Notes: a model not told the origin generated them from the sequence alone. 64,000 nucleotides of DNA from Sulfuricurvum sp. (GCA_030694265.1 JAUXYP010000001.1:62001-126000), one strand, 5' to 3'; shown: positions 19,554-29,036, counted from the first letter of the stretch. Numbers and translations: made by a program.

Positions 19554-20799
19554 AATGCCGTCCCTGAACGGCATCTCCCATTGACCACATTGGTAAAAAG
19601 ATCCCAAGTGCTAGTAAAATAACCATACCCGCTATCATAAAGAGCATAATCGGTTCGATTGCTTCTGAGAGACCATCAATAATGGCGTCAAAGCGCATTT
19701 TATAATACTCCATAACTTTTTGCAGCATCGCATCAAGCGAACCACTTGATTCTCCGGCAGAGATCATTTGAATAATCATATTTTCAAAGAGATTCGTTTC
19801 TTTTAGCCCTGAATGCAATGCCCCACCTTTTTCCACCGTAGAACGTACAATGAGCAAGCGTTCTCGCAATGGGAGGTTGTCAATCATTGCAACAGAAGTT
19901 TCGAGCGCTTCGGCAATCGGGATTCCCGCACGTACGAGTTCTGAGAAAACGAGAGTAAAACGGCTAAGCGTAGAAAACATAATGATATTCTTGATCAAAT
20001 AGAGCTTGAGAAGCGTTTGGTGCCATTTGTATTTAAACTCTTTGTTATGATCCAACATGTAACGAAATGCCATAAAAAAAGCGAATAATCCCGCTAGGAC
20101 ATACAACCCATAGGTATTAAACAGATGCTCTAAGAAGAGAAGAATCAAGGTCGGCAGTGGAAGTTCTGCCCCTAGCTGTTCAAAAATAGTTTTAAATTGC
20201 GGAACAACATACGAAATCAAAATTGTAAAAGCAACTGCCATAGCGATCATGACGTTTCGTGGATAAGCCATTGCTTTTTTAAACTTGATGATATTGCGTC
20301 GGATCTCTTCGAGCATGTCGGCGAGCTTATGCAACGCTTCCGCCATGTTCCCGGTTTTCTCACCCAGTTCGATCATTGCTAGAGACAGTGTACCTAACTC
20401 AAAACTGTACTTTCCAGCTGTATGTGAGAGACTGTGCCCTGAGTTAATATCTTCGGCCATCCCACTCAAAACAGCTTTGAGCGTTTCATCGCTTGTAGCC
20501 TCGGCAATCTCATGCATCGAATCATGGATGGAGATACCGGCATTGGTCATAACGGCTAATTGACGTATGGCTGCGATTAAGTTGTCTTGCTTCAATTTTC
20601 GCTTTTTGAAATTCGCGAGAAGATTGTCTTTAAAAGCTTTGAATTGATCTTCGAGTGGGGGAGCGGTCTCAACAGCTTTTAAAATCATTCCGGAGTATTT
20701 TATTTTGGCCAGATATTGAGCCTCTTTTTTATGTTCGGCATACACCCCATAATCGTTTTTTTTACCTTTACTGAGAACAGTTACGAGAAAGTACTTCAT
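19552..20799 (-). CDS. mshG: type IV pilus/type II secretion inner-membrane platform protein (MshG/PilC/GspF family)
   Basis: A 415-residue inner-membrane protein with two GspF domains of about 120 residues (SGHSLSHTAGKYSFELGTL in the first, KGGALHSGLKETNLFENMI in the second) and three membrane segments: two near 175-245 and one at the C-terminus (IMLFMIAGMVILLALGIFL). It forms the platform on which the assembly ATPase works. An N-terminal 60-residue cytoplasmic segment is present as usual. Its ATG overlaps the end of the ATPase gene by 4 bases. It is the last gene of the MSHA-like run. Confidence 0.88.
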   Translation of the reverse strand: MKYFLVTVLSKGKKNDYGVYAEHKKEAQYLAKIKYSGMILKAVETAPPLEDQFKAFKDNLLANFKKRKLKQDNLIAAIRQLAVMTNAGISIHDSMHEIAEATSDETLKAVLSGMAEDINSGHSLSHTAGKYSFELGTLSLAMIELGEKTGNMAEALHKLADMLEEIRRNIIKFKKAMAYPRNVMIAMAVAFTILISYVVPQFKTIFEQLGAELPLPTLILLFLEHLFNTYGLYVLAGLFAFFMAFRYMLDHNKEFKYKWHQTLLKLYLIKNIIMFSTLSRFTLVFSELVRAGIPIAEALETSVAMIDNLPLRERLLIVRSTVEKGGALHSGLKETNLFENMIIQMISAGESSGSLDAMLQKVMEYYKMRFDAIIDGLSEAIEPIMLFMIAGMVILLALGIFLPMWSMGDAVQGRH

Positions 20800-22532
20800 C
20801 CTTTGGCCACCTTTAATATTTCATCTATTGTCGTGATGCCTTCTATTGCCTTATTCATCCCGTTTTCAAACATCCCTATAAAACCTTCTTCTTTCGCTTG
20901 TTTAAAGATGTCATCTTTCGACCCTCCTCGAGCGATCATGCTGGATATTTCTTCAGAGATAACCAACACTTCACAAATCATTTCACGTCCCATGTACCCC
21001 GATCCATTACACTCTTTACACCCAAGTCCTGCATAAAAAACGGTGCCGGCAGGGATGAGGGCACTGTACTCTTCTCTTAATGAAGTAGGGATATCGGTCT
21101 CTTTTTTACAGGAGTGACAAATTTTACGAACCAAGCGCTGTGCTTGAATGGCTACGACTGCCCCACTAATGAGATAGGGTTGTATTCCCATGTCTGACAT
21201 ACGGGTAATGGCGCTGATAGCATCATTGGTATGCAGTGTTGAGATAACCATATGCCCGGTTAAAGCGGCTTTGATTGCGATTTCAAGGGTTTCGTGGTCA
21301 CGAATTTCCCCGATCATGATTTTATCAGGGTCTTGACGTAAAATGGAACGCAGTGCATCAGCAAAGGAGAGGCCTACTTTTGGATTAACTTGTACTTGTT
21401 GAATCAGATTCATCCGATACTCAACCGGATCTTCAACGGTGATAACTTTGTCTTCAACGTTTCTAAGCTCGTTGAGAGCACCGTACAAGGTCGTTGTTTT
21501 ACCGCTTCCTGTAGGTCCGGTAACAAGGATAATTCCAAAAGGGGATTCGAGTGATTTAATCAGTTTTTTGTAGCTTGCCTGGTCCATTCCCGACTCTTCA
21601 AGTCGCACAAGCGCTTTTGTTTTGTCAAGAATACGCATAACAATGGATTCGCCATAAAGAATGGGCAATGTTGAAATACGGAAATCAAATTCGGCTTCCA
21701 TAACCAGCGCCGAAAAACGCCCATCTTGCGGTTTTCGACGCTCAGCAATGTCAAGATTTGCTAAAAGTTTAATACGAGATGCAAGCGGTGGATAAATATC
21801 ACGGTCAAAGATAAAGATTTCAGTCAGCTTACCATCAATCCGTCCACGGACAACGCAGTTTTTTTCGGTTGGTTCAATGTGTATATCACTGGCACGTGCT
21901 TTAATACAGGCTTTTAAAATAACATCAATCAGCTGTAAAATGGAAGAAGCTTCTTGCTGTTCTTCAACACTGCCAATATTGCGCAGCTCATTACGGATAT
22001 TGGTGACAAGCTCTTTAACACTGTCTTTTAGCTCAATTTTAAAAAGATATGCTTGAATTTGTTTTTCGGTAGAAAGTGCGATTTGCAATGATTTACGCGG
22101 GAAAAGACGCTGTATGGACTCTTGTGCTTCAATATTCAAAGGGTCAGAAAAAGCAACCACAACGTACATGTCATCTTGTGAAATTGGCAATGCATTGAAA
22201 CGTTTTAATTGAGCTGTCGGAATTTTTTCAACCAAGCGATAATCCATGTCTATGGAATCCAAGTCAATAAAAGCGAGTTCAAGCCCTTCCGCAAGAAGAT
22301 GTAAAATCGAAGATTCGTCTAAAAAATGGTAATTTTTAATAATGGAGACTTCATATTCGCCTGTTCGAATGTGTTCTACAATGAAACGTTTAACAAAGTT
22401 GAGAGAAATTGCCCCAACTTTGGTCAAGGTTTCTAAAATGGTGTCATCTTGAACGCCTCTTGAAATCAATCGATCAATTTGCTGTTGAGAGATATGGTTT
22501 TTTCCTAATAAATCATACGTAATGCGATCCAT
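20796..22532 (-). CDS. mshE: pilus assembly ATPase (MshE/GspE/PilB family)
   Basis: A 578-residue hexameric ATPase that powers pilin polymerisation. Residues 1-150 form a T2SSE_N/MshEN-type domain, followed by a linker and the ATPase domain with Walker A GPTGSGKTTT (339-348), an Asp box, Walker B near IMIGEIRD and a His box (TLHTND). A tetracysteine zinc site is present: CHSC near 475 and CKEC near 505. In V. cholerae MshE the N-domain binds cyclic-di-GMP; here its glycine/arginine pattern is degenerate, so such binding is uncertain. It is 14 bases behind the unassigned 180-residue gene. Confidence 0.9.
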   Translation of the reverse strand: MDRITYDLLGKNHISQQQIDRLISRGVQDDTILETLTKVGAISLNFVKRFIVEHIRTGEYEVSIIKNYHFLDESSILHLLAEGLELAFIDLDSIDMDYRLVEKIPTAQLKRFNALPISQDDMYVVVAFSDPLNIEAQESIQRLFPRKSLQIALSTEKQIQAYLFKIELKDSVKELVTNIRNELRNIGSVEEQQEASSILQLIDVILKACIKARASDIHIEPTEKNCVVRGRIDGKLTEIFIFDRDIYPPLASRIKLLANLDIAERRKPQDGRFSALVMEAEFDFRISTLPILYGESIVMRILDKTKALVRLEESGMDQASYKKLIKSLESPFGIILVTGPTGSGKTTTLYGALNELRNVEDKVITVEDPVEYRMNLIQQVQVNPKVGLSFADALRSILRQDPDKIMIGEIRDHETLEIAIKAALTGHMVISTLHTNDAISAITRMSDMGIQPYLISGAVVAIQAQRLVRKICHSCKKETDIPTSLREEYSALIPAGTVFYAGLGCKECNGSGYMGREMICEVLVISEEISSMIARGGSKDDIFKQAKEEGFIGMFENGMNKAIEGITTIDEILKVAKG

Positions 22533-22546
22533 ATCAGCCCTTTTTA

Positions 22547-23089
22547 TTAGTATACGTGGTGTTTTGTTAATATTTTATCATAGTATTCGTCAATGGCGAA
22601 TGTTTTAACCCTATCGACTTGAATCGTATACAGCTTGTAACTTTGTCGTGGGTTACTGGTATGGGTATATTCTTTGACGGTATTACTTGTTTGGGGATTT
22701 TTGCAATAAAAATCGAAAATCCTTGAAAGTAAATGGGAACTAGCCGGTAATTTGAGTTGTTTTAGAGGATAGCCATCATATAGGGCTTGGATAAGAAGCC
22801 TTTTTTGCATTATCAAGAGTGAAAAGTATGAAGCATTCGCACGTGCTTCAGAGCTTTGATTGAGCATTCTTATGGGTGTGTTTAGGCGATCGATTTGATC
22901 CGCATTTAAACATGAAAAAGCATAGAGAGACGTGTATGCTTCGTTTGGCTGAATCAGTTTAAAGTTTTGAACTCCAAGGGCACATGCCTGAGTATAGGCC
23001 CCTTTTTGATACAGCTGCAGCATTTGATTAGAAACATCAGCATAAAGAGAAGAAAAAAGAAATACAGCAGTAAAAAAGAATTTGATCAT
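22547..23089 (-). CDS. unassigned exported protein inside the pilus operon
   Basis: A 180-residue protein with a signal peptide (IKFFFTAVFLFSSLYA, about 1-17). The mature part begins NQMLQLYQKGAYTQACALG, which looks like one TPR/Sel1-type helical hairpin, and contains three cysteines that could pair after export. The C-terminal third is strand-like (YKLYTIQVDRVKTFAIDEYY). I recognise no family. It overlaps the MshN-like gene by 4 bases and precedes mshE by 14, a position not occupied by a gene in the Vibrio MSHA order. It may be a periplasmic accessory protein of this pilus. Confidence 0.55.
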   Translation of the reverse strand: MIKFFFTAVFLFSSLYADVSNQMLQLYQKGAYTQACALGVQNFKLIQPNEAYTSLYAFSCLNADQIDRLNTPIRMLNQSSEARANASYFSLLIMQKRLLIQALYDGYPLKQLKLPASSHLLSRIFDFYCKNPQTSNTVKEYTHTSNPRQSYKLYTIQVDRVKTFAIDEYYDKILTKHHVY

Positions 23090-23817
23090 TTTGATGACTC
23101 TTTACTTAAGGTGTCTAAATAGTTTTTAGCGCTTTGTGAATTTGAGTTGGAAATATACAGTTGTAAGGTCTTTTTGGCCTGATCTTCTTTTCCAAGTTTG
23201 ACCAATGATTTTGCAAAAATAAGCCAACTTTCATCCATAGTACTATTAATGGCGTTTGTCTTTAACGCATAATTATACGATTCAGTGTAGTTACCATGAT
23301 CATAATGGTATCGTGCAATGTAAAGTCCTAAATTTGGATTGGAATTATTTTTAAAACGTTCTTCAAGTTCATGGATATCAAAGGCAGCGTCATCGCGTTT
23401 AATAGAGGTTAATTTTCCCTTTTGAACAGGTGCTTGAAGAGGTTTTGCTATTGGAGGCAGGGAAGTGGTTTCTATTTGTGGTTGAGGAGTTAATGGCTTG
23501 GAAGGTGTCGTAGACATAGGAACAGCGTTCACGCTGTCAACGGAAGGGGATGGTACATTCATAGATTGTAAAAACTGCATCGACGGTTCTAAAATTATAC
23601 TCTTTTCATCATTCTTAGCATGTGCAGGCAGGGGCGTCTTGCTTTTTAGAGTTGATTCTTTTAAAGAGGCAAGAGGTGTAGTTGATGCATTATGTGACAA
23701 TACCAAAGGTAGTGTGAACCCTAAAATAATAACTGCTGTTACCATTAAGCTATAAGGAATCATACTTTTGATCTTATATTTTAGCCAACGGCGCTCTAAT
23801 TTTGCAATATCAAGCAT
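23086..23817 (-). CDS. membrane-anchored TPR protein (MshN-like)
   Basis: A 243-residue protein with a short cytoplasmic N-terminus, one membrane segment (about 21-41, YSLMVTAVIILGFTLPLVL), a long Ser/Thr/Pro-rich periplasmic linker (about 45-145), and a C-terminal pair of TPR-like helices (about 155-240, with LGLYIARYHYDHGNYTESYN and LVKLGKEDQAKKTLQLYI). This is the layout of MshN, and the gene sits where mshN sits, after the ExeA-like ATPase. Sequence identity to MshN cannot be judged here, so the name is positional. Confidence 0.65.
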   Translation of the reverse strand: MLDIAKLERRWLKYKIKSMIPYSLMVTAVIILGFTLPLVLSHNASTTPLASLKESTLKSKTPLPAHAKNDEKSIILEPSMQFLQSMNVPSPSVDSVNAVPMSTTPSKPLTPQPQIETTSLPPIAKPLQAPVQKGKLTSIKRDDAAFDIHELEERFKNNSNPNLGLYIARYHYDHGNYTESYNYALKTNAINSTMDESWLIFAKSLVKLGKEDQAKKTLQLYISNSNSQSAKNYLDTLSKESSK

Positions 23818-24619
23818 GGATAAGTCCTGTATGAATGGCAGCCATTTCTATCCATTTCCTACTGAGGGCATTGTACTTTATTTTGCTTGGATTGTGCTCT
23901 TCATACCAGGTATAAAGACTAAAAAGAGCAAACATGAGTTTATTGGAATCTCGGTAATTTCCACGGGTTAGCTTGCTGATCAGTTTAATATTTTTATCAT
24001 TAATCATGTTAGCAACATCGAAACAATTAGCTTTGAGCAGCTTTTTTTGTATGTATATTTTAAGCTCTTCATAGGAAGCATTATGAAGCTCAATACTTTC
24101 CCAGATACGGGTTTGGAAGTGTTCTTTGGCAATAATATCTTCATTGTCGGTTTTATGAAGTGTTATCACGAATTTTAGCGCACGGGCATCTGAAATAAGA
24201 CGAATTTTCTCCATTAAAGCAGCACTGTAAAGTTGTGCTTCATCGAGTAAAACAATTGGAATTACGGGAAAGTTTACGGCAGATGAAAGCTCTAAAAATC
24301 TCGTAAGGGTGAGTGCTTCTCGACTCGCATATGAGTATATTTTTTGAGCCAATACTCTCAAAAAATCGTCCTCATCAATGATGGGAATATCAATCATACA
24401 TACTTTTTGATGTTTGGAGAGGTCATGATGAAGCTTATGTAACAGCATACTCTTCCCTGTACCGGGCCGTCCATACAGTAAGATCATTTTAAGGGGTTTT
24501 TGGACCGACGTTTTAAGACTTTGGTAGATATGTGAAACGCTGTCAATTTGAACGTAGTCCCTCGGATTGACTACGTCTATAAAAAGGTCACGAGGTTTCG
24601 AAAAAAGAGAAGGCTCCAT
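23810..24619 (-). CDS. mshM: ExeA/MshM-type AAA ATPase
   Basis: A 269-residue AAA+ ATPase with Walker A GRPGTGKS at 50-57 and Walker B LLDEAQ at 124-129, plus a C-terminal helical lid. In ExeA/MshM systems this ATPase helps the secretin multimer pass or assemble in the peptidoglycan layer. Here there is no membrane segment or peptidoglycan-binding domain, so it would act with the membrane-anchored TPR protein downstream. Its start is 3 bases after the secretin stop and its end overlaps the TPR gene by 8 bases. Confidence 0.82.
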   Translation of the reverse strand: MEPSLFSKPRDLFIDVVNPRDYVQIDSVSHIYQSLKTSVQKPLKMILLYGRPGTGKSMLLHKLHHDLSKHQKVCMIDIPIIDEDDFLRVLAQKIYSYASREALTLTRFLELSSAVNFPVIPIVLLDEAQLYSAALMEKIRLISDARALKFVITLHKTDNEDIIAKEHFQTRIWESIELHNASYEELKIYIQKKLLKANCFDVANMINDKNIKLISKLTRGNYRDSNKLMFALFSLYTWYEEHNPSKIKYNALSRKWIEMAAIHTGLIHA

Positions 24620-24622
24620 TCG

Positions 24623-26320
24623 CTATTTGCTATTCTTAGTCAATTCTTTTAATTGTTTCAACTCTTCATCGGATTGCTTTAACAGTGCATTCCGCGCCAT
24701 TGCATCTTTTTCCATGGATGAACCCATACGGCTGTATCCTAGATCTGATAAACTCATGTTGGATCCATCTCTTTTGACAATATGAGGTTGAATGATAATC
24801 ACCATTTCTTCTGTTTTTTTGGTAATGCCCTCAGATTTGAAGAGCCATCCCAATACAGGGATATCACCTAAGAGTGGAATTTTATTACCACTCATGTCAT
24901 TCTTTGTTCCAATCAATCCACCCATGATAATCGTATTGCCATCTTGAACCGTTACCACAGAGGACATTTGTCGTCTACTCAAATCTGGTGGCATTGAACG
25001 AGTAGCATTATCTGCATTTAACTGGCTTGCAACATCAGAGATGGAAGGATTGATACGTAAAGTAATGCTCCCATCATTAGAAATTTCAGGAGTGATATCG
25101 AGTAATACACCTGCAAATACCGAGCTTACAATTTCCGTATCACTTGAGGTTCCCGTCGATCCACCAGCAAGGGTAGAAGTGCTTTTTGTTTTATAAAACA
25201 ATTCTGTTCCTGAGGTAATAAGCGCTTGCTGATTGTTAAGAGTCAAGATTTTAGGGTTGGAAACAGCCTGTACGTCTCCTTGAGTTTTCAAAAATTTGAT
25301 TACCTCTTTAAGACTTCCTTTTGCCCCAAGTCTAAAAATACTTGCATTGGTATTGCCCGCAGTTGATGTACCATATTCGGTGAATGCAGTTCCGGTATTG
25401 AGTGCAGTAGAGGTAAATTTGCCAACATCTTTTGAATTAATATAGTCAAATGCTAAATCAATATTTTGGAGTGCATACAGTTGAGACCAATCAATCCCAG
25501 TGGAACTTCCGTCTGAGAAGGTAACACTGTAGATTTTAACGTCAATCATAACCTGTGTTTGCATTTTTTTCTGCAAATCAGCAATGTATTTATCAAGACG
25601 CTGAAGCTGTTTACTGGTTGCAGAGACAGTGACCAATCCCGCACTTTTATTGATGTAGATATGATGAACATCACTGCTGTTTTGGTCTAATGCATTGTTT
25701 TGTCTGTAGCTATCTTCCGGACGGTTTAGGATGCTTTTGACTTCCTCATCTAACTTGTTCCAAAATGTGACTTCATCTGTTGACGTGATATTGGTTCCCG
25801 ATTCAGAAGACGCACCACTGGTTGCTCCACCCTGTGGACCTGTTCCAGAGGCTGCACCGGCAGTTTGAGCTCCGCCACCTGTACTACCAGCAGAGGTTCC
25901 TGTATTAGAACTTAAACGGATATTGGTACTTGCGTTGCCCTTGCGCTCTCCACTGATATAATCTATTTGATAAGTCTTTGTGGTTAAATAGGCAATCTTT
26001 AAAACATTGTTTTGAAGGGTATATTGAAGATTGTTTTCTTTGATAATTAAATCAAGAACTTCATTGATTGTCAAATTTTTGAGGTAGGTCTTATTCATTT
26101 GTTTTTTGAGAATATTTTCGGCCTCTTCGTCCGTGACAATGACACTCATACCGCATTCGTCACTTATTTGGTCAATGAAATCGCCGACACTGGTCCCTTT
26201 GACGGAAGCAATGTTAAATAATTCATAGGTACAGTCCGCATATACTGATGTTGTCAAGAGTGTGGCTGCTGCAACTGATAATAAGAATGCTCGTGCATTT
26301 GATGTAAATACTGGTCTCAT
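24623..26320 (-). CDS. mshL: outer-membrane secretin (MshL/PilQ family)
   Basis: A 565-residue protein that forms the outer-membrane ring through which the pilus passes. It has a signal peptide cut near VYA-DC (residue 28-29), an N0/STN-like domain (about 30-115), a Gly/Ser/Thr-rich linker (about 135-180), an N1-type domain, and the secretin domain (about 255-525) with VSNPKILTLNNQQALITSG, VTVQDGNTIIMGGLI and IPLLGDIPVLGWLF. A charged helical tail of about 40 residues follows. There is no lipobox, although a Cys follows the predicted cleavage site. It is 9 bases behind the MshK-like gene. Confidence 0.9.
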   Translation of the reverse strand: MRPVFTSNARAFLLSVAAATLLTTSVYADCTYELFNIASVKGTSVGDFIDQISDECGMSVIVTDEEAENILKKQMNKTYLKNLTINEVLDLIIKENNLQYTLQNNVLKIAYLTTKTYQIDYISGERKGNASTNIRLSSNTGTSAGSTGGGAQTAGAASGTGPQGGATSGASSESGTNITSTDEVTFWNKLDEEVKSILNRPEDSYRQNNALDQNSSDVHHIYINKSAGLVTVSATSKQLQRLDKYIADLQKKMQTQVMIDVKIYSVTFSDGSSTGIDWSQLYALQNIDLAFDYINSKDVGKFTSTALNTGTAFTEYGTSTAGNTNASIFRLGAKGSLKEVIKFLKTQGDVQAVSNPKILTLNNQQALITSGTELFYKTKSTSTLAGGSTGTSSDTEIVSSVFAGVLLDITPEISNDGSITLRINPSISDVASQLNADNATRSMPPDLSRRQMSSVVTVQDGNTIIMGGLIGTKNDMSGNKIPLLGDIPVLGWLFKSEGITKKTEEMVIIIQPHIVKRDGSNMSLSDLGYSRMGSSMEKDAMARNALLKQSDEELKQLKELTKNSK

Positions 26321-26329
26321 TGTGCTTCC

Positions 26330-26863
26330 CTATTTGGTATTAATTTTGATATTATTATTTTGCTTACTGATAAATAAGATCAGCTGTTGACCTTTAGCAC
26401 CGGATAACAAAATTGAGCCAGGCTTGATCTGGGCCAATGTATAAGCTCGTACAGTATCGTTTAAATGATACCACTTACCATTTATAAGTGCCGATTTATT
26501 CATCAAACCTTGTAAACGCAACGGTTCTTCCACTATTTGTGGTACCAGTGGCATATTAGGAAGCATTGGCATTCCTCCTAATCTAGGCGGTGCTAAAAGC
26601 TTTATGCCACTATTTCCACCTTTTGGTGCTGAGGATAGATATTTAATAGGGTCATTGAGTGAATTGATAAACCCATCTGCGACACCGATTCTTGAGGGAA
26701 GAATTGCTTGAATTTGTTCATCAACCCATGCCAACTCTTTATCGCTTTTAGATTGAAGAACAGTAACGTTTCCAACAGACGGTAATGTCATTGGAGCATT
26801 GATAGTATTGGATGCCTGAAGTGTTAATGTTAGAACTATTGAGGTGATAGCAAGTGTTTTCAT
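26330..26863 (-). CDS. exported small pilus accessory protein (MshK-like by position)
   Basis: A 177-residue protein from the start chosen here, which overlaps the PilO-like gene by 4 bases (ATGA). An ATG 18 bases earlier is possible but would overlap by 22 bases. A signal peptide (KTLAITSIVLTLTLQAS) is followed by a Pro-rich middle and a C-terminal domain (about 110-175) with KWYHLNDTVRAYTLAQI and GSILLSGAKGQQLILFI, which resembles the small beta domain of MshK/PilP-type proteins that bind the secretin. It directly precedes the secretin gene, as mshK does. Confidence 0.65.
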   Translation of the reverse strand: MKTLAITSIVLTLTLQASNTINAPMTLPSVGNVTVLQSKSDKELAWVDEQIQAILPSRIGVADGFINSLNDPIKYLSSAPKGGNSGIKLLAPPRLGGMPMLPNMPLVPQIVEEPLRLQGLMNKSALINGKWYHLNDTVRAYTLAQIKPGSILLSGAKGQQLILFISKQNNNIKINTK

Positions 26864-27495
26864 TGTCGTACAATCCCCCATACTGAGATGTTTAAATCAC
26901 TTGTGAGTTTTTTGTCTGCTACCAAGTGCATATCGTGAAGGTCAACAACAAGATAACTTTGTTCCAATGCATTGATAAACTTTAGGGTATTTTTGTAAGG
27001 TCCCTCCGCCTTGATACTTATGTCTAGTACATGCCCAAATGAACTGTTGTCCATAGTGAGGGTATTCCCAAACTTTACTAATTTAACATTATAAGCGCGT
27101 GCGTATTTTGAAACTGAATCCAAATATCCACCCCATGCTTTTTCATCATAATAAAGTGATGAAACTTGTTCAAGCTGATCTTTGATATAGCTGTTGTATT
27201 GAATGTAATGCTGTTCTTCCATCTGTATTGCAACGGTTTCTTGCTCAATTTGAGCAATTTTTTCAACAGGATTGGCTTCTAAGTAATTTTTGTCATTAGA
27301 GAGGTCACTTTCCATCTTAATGGCTTTTTCATGTGATGCATTAAAAGATGCTTCGGAGCTTTCCCATAAAAGAAGATATGAAAATGCGAACAATGAAGCG
27401 AAGATCATCACAAACATCATCATTTTATCGCGTTCACTTTTCAAGGAAAGCGCTTGATCTAGTGAATAGAGGTAGTCCTCGATGTTAAATTTCAT
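26860..27495 (-). CDS. PilO/MshJ-like inner-membrane alignment protein
   Basis: A 211-residue bitopic protein: a short cytoplasmic N-terminus, a membrane segment (about 25-43, MMFVMIFASLFAFSYLLLW), a periplasmic coiled coil (about 45-115) and a small alpha/beta domain (about 120-210), ending LNISVWGIVRQ. This is the PilO/MshJ plan, in which the periplasmic domain dimerises with PilN. It overlaps the upstream MshI-like gene by 4 bases. The assignment rests on topology and position. Confidence 0.72.
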   Translation of the reverse strand: MKFNIEDYLYSLDQALSLKSERDKMMMFVMIFASLFAFSYLLLWESSEASFNASHEKAIKMESDLSNDKNYLEANPVEKIAQIEQETVAIQMEEQHYIQYNSYIKDQLEQVSSLYYDEKAWGGYLDSVSKYARAYNVKLVKFGNTLTMDNSSFGHVLDISIKAEGPYKNTLKFINALEQSYLVVDLHDMHLVADKKLTSDLNISVWGIVRQ

Positions 27496-29027
27496 TTGAG
27501 TACCGCCTTTAGCTCACTAAGGTAAGACGAAGTGTTGCCATCATAGGAAATTAACTGAAGATCAAAATCATATCGATCTCTCTTGGTATCGGTAAGATGC
27601 TTTAGAAGTGCGGTAATGTCTTGTGTCTTTCCAGCGGTAAGCATAAAATTAAACGTTTTGACGGTAGAGTTATTCTCTTCAGTGTATCCCACAGATTGCA
27701 GTTTGACACGGTATTGATTGAAACTACGTGTAAAATCAGCTGCAATTTTTGCTTTCATAGGATAGTTGACTTTTTTGTCATGCACTTGAATTAAGGTATC
27801 TTGTTTTTGTTTATAAGCTGTTTTTTGTTCATCTAATAGCGCTTGAGCCGCATTTTTATTGGCTGTTTTCAAATTAATGATTTGTTCTCGAGTTATTTTT
27901 TCAATATGTACTTTTTCATATTCTTGATTCATCAGAGCATAGTGAAACTCTTCGACATACGAAAGTCCCCAATAGGTACCTGGATAAAGTAATGCCACTG
28001 CCAAAGAAGCAGCTGCAACCAAAATGAACTTTCCGCTGTCGCGCTTGGCAAAAGGAGGAGGACGATGAAATAGGGTGAAATTACACTCATAGCGCTCTTC
28101 GGATTCAAGGCGCGCATATAAGTGCATTAATTGATGAATTTGATCGACGACTTTATCAGCTGTTTTGAATCCGTAATCAAATTCAAACGGATGCGCTTTG
28201 AGACCGAGGTACGTTTGAGCATACTCATCCAGTCCACTGATACTGCCGATGGCTGTACCTGTATAAATGGCATCAAACTGCTTGATTTCAAAGGCACGCT
28301 TCGCGTAAGTGATAATATCATTAATGTGTAGGAAAACTTCTCCGAAGAGTTTAAAAAAAGCTTTTTGATATTCTTGATTACTCGGATTTAATCCCTGCAT
28401 CGACAAAATATTTTCAAAACTTCCCAAATCTATTACTTCACCGAGTATCTCACAAAAACGCTCATGCATTTGCTTCAGAGAGTATTTGAGAGATTTCGTA
28501 TAAACGAACTCTTGATCTCTATAGATAGTTAAAAATGCGTCATTTTCTTGAAAATAGATAAATCCGTGAGTTCCACTGGAATCCAAAATTTCTTTAACAT
28601 AAAGCGATTTTAGTAACAACGGAACAGGTACTATTTGATCAATGTATTTGATGGCTTGGATAGTAGGAGCGAACTCTTGTTCCAGCGTGAGGGGATCTAC
28701 AATAAATACGTGGTAGAAACGCTCACTTTCCGTAGAGTTGTTAATGGCTTCAATGTACTGAAACTGGTATTCAACCGCCATATCAAGAGCAAGTTCTTCA
28801 TAAACTTTGTTCTCTAGGGCATCGTACACATCATCTTCAGGGACATTTTTGCTAATGCCGATTAAAGCGGAGATAAATCCCTTTGTATTTAAAAAAGAGA
28901 CAGCATACTGTTCTTTGGCAAATGACGGTGATGCAATACTAGAAATGCTGTTTAGCGTTCCAACATAAAAGTCTTTCCGGTAAGGATTAGCTGATATGAT
29001 AGTTGAAAACGTTTGCTGTTTGCTCAT
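27492..29027 (-). CDS. PilM-PilN-like inner-membrane protein (MshI-like)
   Basis: A 511-residue protein. Residues 1-320 form a cytoplasmic actin-like PilM-type region, then a basic stretch and one membrane segment (about 330-350), then a periplasmic coiled coil (about 360-415) and a PilN-like alpha/beta domain to the end. It therefore combines PilM-like and PilN-like parts in one chain; MshI is the usual comparison. It is the first gene of the pilus run, only 9 bases after csd4, with no room for a separate promoter. Confidence 0.72.
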   Translation of the reverse strand: MSKQQTFSTIISANPYRKDFYVGTLNSISSIASPSFAKEQYAVSFLNTKGFISALIGISKNVPEDDVYDALENKVYEELALDMAVEYQFQYIEAINNSTESERFYHVFIVDPLTLEQEFAPTIQAIKYIDQIVPVPLLLKSLYVKEILDSSGTHGFIYFQENDAFLTIYRDQEFVYTKSLKYSLKQMHERFCEILGEVIDLGSFENILSMQGLNPSNQEYQKAFFKLFGEVFLHINDIITYAKRAFEIKQFDAIYTGTAIGSISGLDEYAQTYLGLKAHPFEFDYGFKTADKVVDQIHQLMHLYARLESEERYECNFTLFHRPPPFAKRDSGKFILVAAASLAVALLYPGTYWGLSYVEEFHYALMNQEYEKVHIEKITREQIINLKTANKNAAQALLDEQKTAYKQKQDTLIQVHDKKVNYPMKAKIAADFTRSFNQYRVKLQSVGYTEENNSTVKTFNFMLTAGKTQDITALLKHLTDTKRDRYDFDLQLISYDGNTSSYLSELKAVLK

Positions 29028-29036
29028 CCTATTTTC

